DNA of 10,808 nt from Rhodobacter sp. (GTDB lineage: Bacteria > Pseudomonadota > Alphaproteobacteria > Rhodobacterales > Rhodobacteraceae): assembly GCA_013824045.1 (NCBI GenBank), contig PNND01000403.1:1-10808 (forward strand), in the 5' to 3' direction. This document shows positions 5,936-10,808 of this stretch, in pieces. The notes under the pieces were generated by a model. That model searched no databases. It had not been told where the DNA came from and was given only the letters and a program-made list of their open reading frames with translations. Positions within the stretch are counted from its first letter, which is position 1. Each line of letters begins with the position of its first letter. Both the position numbers and the translations under genes were made by a program.

Positions 5936-6580
5936 ATGGCCAAGCAGCTTCCCTATGCCGCGATGAAGGAGATCTTCACCCGCTTTCACGCGCTGGATGC
6001 AGCGCCGGAAGGCGAGTTGGAGCATGTGAATGCGTTCACCCTGCTGGTGGCGGTGGCGCTGTCGGCGCAGGCCACCGATGTGGGGGTGAACAAGGCGACG
6101 CGCGGCCTGTTCGCGGTGGCGGATACGCCTGCGAAGATGCTGGAATTGGGCGAAGAGGGGCTGATCGGTTATATCAAGACCATCGGCCTGTTCCGCAACA
6201 AGGCGAAGAACGTCATCAAGCTGAGCCGTATCCTGATCGAGGAGTTTGGCGGTGAGGTGCCGTCCTCCCGCGCGGCGTTGCAGTCGCTGCCGGGCGTGGG
6301 GCGCAAGACGGCGAATGTGGTGCTGAACATGTGGTTCAAGCAACCGGCGCAGGCGGTGGACACGCATATCTTTCGCCTTGGCAACCGCAGCGGCATCGCG
6401 CCCGGCAAGGATGAGACGGCAGTGGAGCGCGCGATCGAGGACCATGTCCCGGCCGAGTTTCAGCTGCACGCGCATCACTGGATGATCCTGCATGGCCGCT
6501 ACATCTGCGTGGCGCGCAAACCCAAATGCGGCATCTGCCCGATCAACGACCTTTGTTTGTATGAGGAAAAGACCGAATGA
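5936..6580 (+). CDS. nth: Endonuclease III (DNA glycosylase/AP lyase)
   Basis: This base-excision repair enzyme removes oxidised pyrimidines and cleaves the resulting abasic site. From the chosen ATG it has 214 residues, close to E. coli Nth (211). The helix-hairpin-helix LPGVGRKTANVVL (118-130) carries the catalytic lysine K124, and D142 in VDTHIFR is the catalytic aspartate. C191, C198, C201 and C207 show the C-X6-C-X2-C-X5-C spacing of the 4Fe-4S cluster. An in-frame ATG at 5924 would add MAGS and has a better-placed AAAGG (5911-5915), so it is a real alternative. The stop overlaps the adenosine kinase start by four bases (ATGA), indicating co-transcription and coupled translation. Confidence 0.96.
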   Translation: MAKQLPYAAMKEIFTRFHALDAAPEGELEHVNAFTLLVAVALSAQATDVGVNKATRGLFAVADTPAKMLELGEEGLIGYIKTIGLFRNKAKNVIKLSRILIEEFGGEVPSSRAALQSLPGVGRKTANVVLNMWFKQPAQAVDTHIFRLGNRSGIAPGKDETAVERAIEDHVPAEFQLHAHHWMILHGRYICVARKPKCGICPINDLCLYEEKTE

Positions 6581-7560
6581 AGACCTATGATGTCGTCGGC
6601 ATCGGCAATGCCATCGTCGATGTGTTCAATCAAGCCGATGACAGTTTCATCGAGATGATGGGCATCGAGAAGGGCATCATGCAGCTGGTCGAGCGCGAGC
6701 GGGGCGAGATCCTTTATGCCGCGATGAAGGAGCGGGTGCAGGCACCGGGCGGTTCGGTGGCGAATACCATCGCGGGCCTCGGCAATCTGGGCCTGCGGAC
6801 GGCCTTCATCGGGCGGGTGCATGATGATGCGCTGGGGCGGTTCTATGCGCAGACCATGGCGGATGCCGGAACAGCCTTTCCGAACCCGCCGATTGCGGGG
6901 GGCGAATTGCCGACGTCACGGTCGATGATCTTTGTCTCGCCCGATGGGGAGCGGTCGATGAACACCTATCTGGGGATTTCCTCGGAACTCGGGCCCGAGG
7001 ATGTGTCGGATGATGTGGCCGGGGCGGCGTCACTGCTATTTCTGGAGGGGTATCTCTATGACAAGCCCAAGGGAAAGCAGGCGTTCGAGCGCGCGGCGAA
7101 GCTGTGCCGGGATGCGGGCGGGATGGCTGGGATCGCGCTGTCGGACCCGTTCTGCGTGGACCGCCACCGCGAGGATTTCCGGCGGCTGGTGAAGGATCTG
7201 GATTACGTGATCGGCAACGAACATGAGTGGTCGTCGCTCTATCAGACCGATCTGTCGGCGGCGCTGGAACAGGCGGCGGCGGATGCGGGGGTGGTGGTCT
7301 GCACCCGGTCGGGGGATGAGGTCATTCTGGTGCGCGGGGATGAAACCGTGACAGTGCCTGTGCGCCGCGTGGTGCCGGTGGATGCAACGGGGGCCGGTGA
7401 CCAGTTCGCGGCCGGGTTCCTGTACGGGCTGGCGACGGGCAAGCCGCTGGCGGTGGCGGGCCGCATGGGCTGTGTGGCGGCGGCAGAGGTGATCAGCCAT
7501 TTCGGCGCACGCCCCGAGACGGACCTGCAGGCGCTGTTCCGCAGCGAAGGCCTGATCTGA
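6577..7560 (+). CDS. Adenosine kinase-type PfkB-family sugar kinase
   Basis: A 327-residue ribokinase-like kinase. The N-terminal DVVGIGNAIVDV (5-16) and PGGSVANT (57-64) form the nucleoside/sugar-binding side and lid. The second PfkB signature, DATGAGDQFAAGFLYG (269-284), contains the anion hole and the catalytic base D275. Alphaproteobacterial proteins of this form are annotated as adenosine kinase, which phosphorylates adenosine to AMP with ATP and recycles adenosine released from S-adenosylhomocysteine. Substrate cannot be proven from sequence, and another ribokinase-type substrate remains possible. The gene begins inside the end of nth (ATGA overlap). No clear intrinsic terminator follows, although GGCTT (7572-7576) and AAGCC (7599-7603) enclose a further GGCCT/AGGCC stem just downstream. 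Confidence 0.88.
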   Translation: MKTYDVVGIGNAIVDVFNQADDSFIEMMGIEKGIMQLVERERGEILYAAMKERVQAPGGSVANTIAGLGNLGLRTAFIGRVHDDALGRFYAQTMADAGTAFPNPPIAGGELPTSRSMIFVSPDGERSMNTYLGISSELGPEDVSDDVAGAASLLFLEGYLYDKPKGKQAFERAAKLCRDAGGMAGIALSDPFCVDRHREDFRRLVKDLDYVIGNEHEWSSLYQTDLSAALEQAAADAGVVVCTRSGDEVILVRGDETVTVPVRRVVPVDATGAGDQFAAGFLYGLATGKPLAVAGRMGCVAAAEVISHFGARPETDLQALFRSEGLI

Positions 7561-7666
7561 GCCGGGGAGGCGGCTTGCTCGGGCCTGGCCCAGAGGCCAA
7601 GCCTTCGCGCGCCGCCGCTGCCGCGGAAGAGGGCCCGGCCTCCGTGCTTGTGGCACTGTCGGATTT

Positions 7667-7876
7667 GGATATTTGGGCAGAGAAGAAATAAGCTTCGGTT
7701 CCGCAAGGTGGGGTAAGGGTTTCCTAACCTTTGCCTGAGAAACTCAATCTCGCGGTACAGGCTGGGAAGCCGATGACCGCCAGAGGAGAGACGGCACCCC
7801 GCGGCTGGAGCGATCCCCCGTCGGGGTGCCGGACATGCCTTTAGGTCATGACTTTATCTTCTCTGGTCAAATATCC
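7667..7876. repeat. Element bounded by ~20-bp inverted repeats
   Basis: The left arm GGATATTTGGGCAGAGAAGA (7667-7686) and the reverse complement of 7857-7876 match at 18 of 20 positions; the only differences are GG versus AC at arm positions 10-11. The arms bound about 210 bp. The geometry fits either a small non-autonomous mobile element (MITE-like) or two oppositely oriented copies of a dispersed intergenic repeat. No target-site duplication is evident. The repeat is directly visible; its class is inference. Confidence 0.6.
7733..7849 (+). ncRNA. Candidate structured RNA within the inverted-repeat element
   Basis: Several stems can form in order: GCCTG (7733-7737) with CAGGC (7758-7762), and a perfect 10-bp stem CGGCACCCCG (7792-7801) with CGGGGTGCCG (7822-7831) around a 20-base loop. 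ATGACC (7773-7778) with GGTCAT (7844-7849) encloses that stem. GGTAAGG (7712-7718) and CCTAACC (7723-7729) form a further imperfect dyad just upstream. No clear promoter, U tract or known RNA family was recognised, and the strand is a guess because the dyads read similarly on both. Confidence 0.25.
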
Positions 7877-7909
7877 TCCGGGGGTCCGGGGGTGGAAAAC
7901 CCCCGGGGG
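7877..7909 (-). terminator. G-rich tandem repeat and hairpin downstream of the sulfotransferase gene
   Basis: TCCGGGGG is repeated in tandem (7877-7884, 7885-7892). CCGGGGGT (7886-7893) pairs with ACCCCCGG (7899-7906) around GGAAA, overlapping the palindrome CCCCCGGGGG (7900-7909). It lies 15 bp after the stop of the minus-strand sulfotransferase gene, the position of a terminator, but no U tract follows the stem. It may work with Rho or protect the 3' end. Confidence 0.4.
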
Positions 7910-7923
7910 CGATGGCAAGCGGA

Positions 7924-8742
7924 TCAGTCGCCCAGCTTGGCGTGAACCTCGTCCAGATCGACCTCGCCCTTGGGCATCTTGTTCGACGGATCATCGAAAT
8001 CGTATTTGAACAGCTGGAAATCGCGCTTGTAGATTTCCCACATCAGGTGATGCGACAGATCGTCGAAATAGGCCTCCACCGGGTGGAGCCGCTTGGGGCC
8101 GTGGCCTTCGCTTTCGTTGAACTTCGGGATCTTTTTCAGGTTGATCTTGTGCTTGGTCTTGATGTTGTTCAGCACGACCTGCATGCCTTCATCGAATTTC
8201 TCGGTGAAGAAGATGTGGTCATAGCGGCCGCCATTCACGATGAAGGTCGAGATATGGCCTGACATGGCCGACCAGTGGATGTCGGGCTCCATCGGTTTCT
8301 TGAAGCGGATGGTGTCGCGCGCGAAGAGGAGGAAGCGGCGGAAGCTGGCGATCTGGTCGAATTCCTGCTTGCCGTCATCACCACCGACCTCCACCCCGTA
8401 TTTCTGCACCAGCATGGGCACGAGGTTGCCGCGATAGCGTTTGCCGTTGCGCTGGATGCCGCAGATCTTGTCGAAGAAGGAGGACAGGATGCGGGTATAG
8501 GGGTTGCGCACGCAGGTGAAGGCAAAGGATTTGTGGCCCTTTACATTCGCCTCGATCAGGCGCTGGCTATCCTCCTGCGCCCATTTGTGCAGGCCGGTGG
8601 TGCTGTCATGGATGTCGCCATCGAAGAAGCGGCCATGATCGGAATAGAACATGATCTGACCGATGGACGAACAGGCGCATTTCGGCACCACGCGGTACAC
8701 GACGCTTTCGCTTTCGGTCATCCAGGTGCCGGGAAAACCCAT
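7924..8742 (-). CDS. Family-2 sulfotransferase (carbohydrate sulfotransferase-like)
   Basis: A 272-residue cytosolic PAPS-dependent sulfotransferase, with no signal peptide or membrane segment. The 5'-phosphosulfate-binding loop is VVPKCACSSIGQIM (18-31), with K21 and S25/S26. The 3'-phosphate-binding segment is CVRNPYTRILSSFF (77-90), with R79 and S87 or S88. DIHWSAM (154-160) resembles the HW motif of animal HNK-1/chondroitin-type carbohydrate sulfotransferases, and FFTEKFDE (178-185) the later conserved acidic motif. It should transfer sulfate from PAPS to a glycan hydroxyl. The start at 8742 has GGAGG (8757-8753) 10 bases upstream. It is divergent from a GT14-type glycosyltransferase across 145 bp, which suggests that both act on the same glycan. 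The acceptor is unknown. Confidence 0.85.
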   Translation of the reverse strand: MGFPGTWMTESESVVYRVVPKCACSSIGQIMFYSDHGRFFDGDIHDSTTGLHKWAQEDSQRLIEANVKGHKSFAFTCVRNPYTRILSSFFDKICGIQRNGKRYRGNLVPMLVQKYGVEVGGDDGKQEFDQIASFRRFLLFARDTIRFKKPMEPDIHWSAMSGHISTFIVNGGRYDHIFFTEKFDEGMQVVLNNIKTKHKINLKKIPKFNESEGHGPKRLHPVEAYFDDLSHHLMWEIYKRDFQLFKYDFDDPSNKMPKGEVDLDEVHAKLGD

Positions 8743-8887
8743 TTAGAAACTGCCTCCAACGCCGGGCGATCTGACGTGCCCTTGACCCAATGGCCACAAA
8801 AAAGCAAAGAAAAGCTGTTTGTTCAATGACCGTTGATGCTATTTGTGTAGTCAGTGACACTTAGCGCACCGTGACAAGTCGGATCCC
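8743..8887. promoter_or_regulatory. Divergent promoter region, sulfotransferase / glycosyltransferase
   Basis: This 145-bp gap between two divergent genes is more AT-rich than its surroundings (notably 8797-8850) and must contain their 5' signals. TTGAAC on the minus strand (8826-8821) is a possible -35 box for the sulfotransferase gene, but its -10 is poor. GTGACA occurs twice in direct orientation (8854-8859, 8871-8876) just before the glycosyltransferase start and could be a regulator half-site pair. None of these signals is strong. Confidence 0.35.
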
Positions 8888-10465
8888 ATGGCCAAGATTG
8901 CCTACATTCTTTTGTGTCACAAGGATCCAGATGGCATCATCGCCCAGGCGCAGCGTCTGACAGCGGCGGGTGATTTCGTTTCCATCCATTTCGACGCGCG
9001 CGCGCCGCGCGAGGCGTTTGACAAGATCCGCACGGCGTTGGCCGCGAATGAGGCGGTGACCTTTGCCCGCAAGCGGATCAAGTGCGGTTGGGGCGCGTGG
9101 TCGCTGGTGGAGGCGACGTTATTGGCGGTGCGGGCGGCGGTGGATGCCTTTCCGCGGGCCACGCATTTCTACATGCTGTCGGGGGATTGCATGCCGATCA
9201 AATCGGCTGAATTCGCCCATGCTTTCCTTGACCGGGACGAGGTGGATTACATAGAAAGCTTTGATTTCTTTACCTCGGACTGGATCAAGACCGGGATCAA
9301 GGAAGAGCGGCTGATCTATCGCCACTGGTTCAACGAGCGCACGCATAAAAAGCTGTTCTACGGGTCGATGCAGGTGCAGCGGAAGCTGGGGCTGGCGCGG
9401 CAGGTGCCGGCAGATATCCAGATGCAGATCGGCAGCCAGTGGTGGTGTCTGCGGCGGCGGACGGTAGAGTGGGTGCTGGATTTCTGCGACACGCGGCGCG
9501 ATGTGATGCGGTTCTTCCGCACGACATGGATTCCGGATGAGACGTTCTTTCAGACGCTGGTGCGCCATCTGGTGCCGGAGGCGGAGATCCGGACGCGGAC
9601 GCTGACCTTTCTGATGTTCACCGATTACGGGATGCCGCTGACATTCTACAATGACCATTACGATCTGCTGGTCAGTCAGGATTACCTGTTCGCGCGCAAG
9701 ATCTCGCCCGATGCGAATGACCTAAAGGAACGGCTGGGCAAGCTCTATGCCGCCAAAGGTGTGCAGTTCACCATATCGAACGAGGGGCGGAGCCTGTTCC
9801 GGTTCCTGACGGGTCGGGGGCGGGTGGGGCGGCGGTTCGCGCCGCGCTTCTGGGAGCGGGAATCGTCGCTGGGGCGGGAACGCACGCTGATGATGGTGAC
9901 CTGCAAGAAATGGCATGTCGCCAAGCGGTTGGTGGAGCGTGTGCGCGATGTGACCAACCTGCCCGCGATGGATTACCTGTTTAATGAGGGGTCGACGCCG
10001 CTGCCTGATCTGGGCGGCATCCAGACGACGCTGGAAAAGCGGACGCGGCATCGGCGCGCGCTGGTGCGGATGCTGTTCGATTACTGGCAATCGGACAGGC
10101 TGCTCTTCTGCATCGATCCGGCAAATGTGGACCTGATGCAGGATTTCTATAACGACAAAGCGCAGGTCCGGCTGTTGGAGATCGAATGCGATTTCACCGA
10201 TGATTATCTGGTGGGCCATGCGCGGCGGGTGGGTCTGGCGGGGGACAAGACCCCCAAGGAAACCATCGACCGGCTACTGCCCACCATCCGCTATGATGTG
10301 AAGTTCGAGAGCGACCGATTGCGTGATGCCAACTTTGCCGGGTTCCACCGCATCCGGCAGAGTGCGAGCGTGGATGAGAATACTCTGCCCCTGGCGGAAT
10401 TCCTTGATATTCCTGTCGAAAAGGCGCGCGAGATCGCCGCGACAGGGCATCTTTTTGTGGATTGA
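8888..10465 (+). CDS. GT14-type (Core-2/I-branching) glycosyltransferase with C-terminal domain of unknown function
   Basis: A 525-residue protein without signal peptide or clear membrane segment. Residues 1 to about 260 match the Branch family of beta-1,6-N-acetylglucosaminyl- and xylosyltransferases: IAYILLCHKDPD (4-15), HFYMLSGDCMPIKS (93-106), IGSQWWCLRR (181-190) and WIPDETFFQTL (214-224) correspond to its conserved blocks, with acidic D217/E218 near the likely active site. Residues from about 265 to 525 form an additional domain, which I associate from memory with the Rhodobacteraceae-type DUF5928; its function is unknown. The probable reaction is transfer of GlcNAc or xylose from a UDP-sugar to a glycan. 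The start has only a weak GGA upstream. The divergent sulfotransferase supports a sulfated-glycan role. The HIT gene follows after 5 bp. Confidence 0.85.
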   Translation: MAKIAYILLCHKDPDGIIAQAQRLTAAGDFVSIHFDARAPREAFDKIRTALAANEAVTFARKRIKCGWGAWSLVEATLLAVRAAVDAFPRATHFYMLSGDCMPIKSAEFAHAFLDRDEVDYIESFDFFTSDWIKTGIKEERLIYRHWFNERTHKKLFYGSMQVQRKLGLARQVPADIQMQIGSQWWCLRRRTVEWVLDFCDTRRDVMRFFRTTWIPDETFFQTLVRHLVPEAEIRTRTLTFLMFTDYGMPLTFYNDHYDLLVSQDYLFARKISPDANDLKERLGKLYAAKGVQFTISNEGRSLFRFLTGRGRVGRRFAPRFWERESSLGRERTLMMVTCKKWHVAKRLVERVRDVTNLPAMDYLFNEGSTPLPDLGGIQTTLEKRTRHRRALVRMLFDYWQSDRLLFCIDPANVDLMQDFYNDKAQVRLLEIECDFTDDYLVGHARRVGLAGDKTPKETIDRLLPTIRYDVKFESDRLRDANFAGFHRIRQSASVDENTLPLAEFLDIPVEKAREIAATGHLFVD

Positions 10466-10470
10466 GAGAC

Positions 10471-10808
10471 ATGGCGCACAGCTACGACACCAACAACATC
10501 TTTGCCCGCATCCTGCGCGGTGAGGTTCCGAACAAGACGCTGATCGAGACCGAGCACACGCTGGCCTTTCATGACATCCACCCGCAGGCGCCGCATCATG
10601 TGCTGGTAATCCCGAAGGGGGCTTATGTGACGTTTGACCATTTCTGCTCTGATGCCAGCGATGCCGAGATCGTGGATTTCCACCGCACAGCGGCCAGTGT
10701 TTGCGCCATGCTGGGGGTGAGCCTTGGCGATGGTGGGGCGGGCTATCGCGGCATCACAAATGCGGGCGGGCATGGCGGGCAAGAAGTGCCGCATTACCAC
10801 CTGCATAT
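10471..10808 (+). CDS. HIT-family nucleotide hydrolase/transferase, partial
   Basis: This gene is cut by the right edge of the window; 112 codons are visible. The start MAHSYDTNNIFARILRGEVP, DIHPQAPHHVLVIPK (35-49) and the closing HYHLHI (108-113, the last codon incomplete) match HinT-like histidine-triad proteins. These hydrolyse the phosphoramidate bond of AMP-amino or AMP-lysine type substrates using the middle histidine of HxHxH. Typical relatives are about 120-130 residues, so only a short tail should be missing. It begins 5 bp after the glycosyltransferase stop, suggesting co-transcription, but HIT proteins are general housekeeping enzymes and need not take part in glycan synthesis. Confidence 0.92.
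   Translation, partial: MAHSYDTNNIFARILRGEVPNKTLIETEHTLAFHDIHPQAPHHVLVIPKGAYVTFDHFCSDASDAEIVDFHRTAASVCAMLGVSLGDGGAGYRGITNAGGHGGQEVPHYHLH

Larger units (their letters stand above)
7561..7923. other. Gene-poor intergenic region rich in inverted repeats
   Basis: No protein gene of normal size is supported in these 363 bp, which separate the ends of the adenosine kinase and sulfotransferase genes. From left to right it holds a GC-rich dyad (7572-7603), an inverted-repeat arm (7667-7686), a set of nested dyads (7712-7849), the second arm (7857-7876), and a G-rich tandem repeat with a hairpin (7877-7909). A 23-codon frame at 7773-7844 lies inside the dyads and is not called. The paired arms suggest one discrete element rather than random spacer. 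Confidence 0.5.

Noticed and set aside
5830..5943. Upstream ATG (5943) extending the Ada-like protein by 38 residues
   Set aside because: It would overlap the nth coding sequence, the added residues show no zinc-binding cysteine pattern, and the internal ATG at 5829 has a clear AGGAG.
7773..7844. A 23-codon ORF inside the 7561-7923 gap
   Set aside because: Its codons coincide with the arms and loop of the nested dyads, its product resembles no known peptide, and GGGAAG lies only three bases before the ATG.
7733..7849. Resemblance of parts of this stretch (on either strand) to glycine or cobalamin riboswitch fragments
   Set aside because: Short pieces such as CTCAGGCAAA on the minus strand recall the glycine aptamer, but the conserved core is absent and no glycine-metabolism gene follows.
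8854..8876. Direct repeat GTGACA upstream of the glycosyltransferase gene as a regulator site
   Set aside because: Six-base repeats are expected by chance in a region of this size, and no known regulator consensus with this spacing was recognised. It is kept only as a remark in the intergenic entry.

Overview
The window looks like chromosomal DNA of an alphaproteobacterium of the Rhodobacteraceae (Rhodobacter/Paracoccus/Gemmobacter-like). The reasons are the high GC content, an F0 ATP synthase operon without the F1 genes and with paired b' and b subunits, a b subunit with a signal-peptide-like N-terminus, and protein sequences typical of that family. No tRNA, rRNA, CRISPR array, prophage or insertion sequence is visible.

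Layout. Positions 1-173 hold three perfect stem-loop repeats of a REP-like type. An ArsR-family regulator (174-521, minus) ends inside the third. A divergent intergenic region leads into the F0 operon atpI-atpB-atpE-atpX(b')-atpF(b) (740-3302, plus), which closes with a textbook intrinsic terminator at 3329-3353. Three minus-strand genes follow: a GntR/FCD regulator with a nested dyad upstream (3362-4129), a glycine-zipper OmpA lipoprotein with its own terminator (4231-4890), and an Ada-like AraC-HTH/O6-alkylguanine methyltransferase (4999-5829). The last is divergent from nth, endonuclease III (5936-6580, plus). nth overlaps a PfkB-family adenosine kinase gene by four bases (6577-7560).

A gene-poor stretch (7561-7923) holds a pair of inverted repeats of about 20 bp enclosing several nested dyads, plus a GC-rich hairpin behind the next gene. 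After it come a family-2 sulfotransferase (7924-8742, minus) and, divergently, a GT14 Core-2/I-branching-type glycosyltransferase with a long C-terminal domain of unknown function (8888-10465, plus). A HIT-family protein (10471 onward) starts 5 bp after it and runs off the right edge.

How the genes work together. The atp genes build the membrane-embedded proton channel and stator of ATP synthase; the F1 genes must lie elsewhere. The methyltransferase and nth form a divergent DNA repair pair. The sulfotransferase/glycosyltransferase pair suggests synthesis and sulfation of a cell-surface or secreted glycan and is the least understood part of the window. Most of the rest is ordinary core-genome content.
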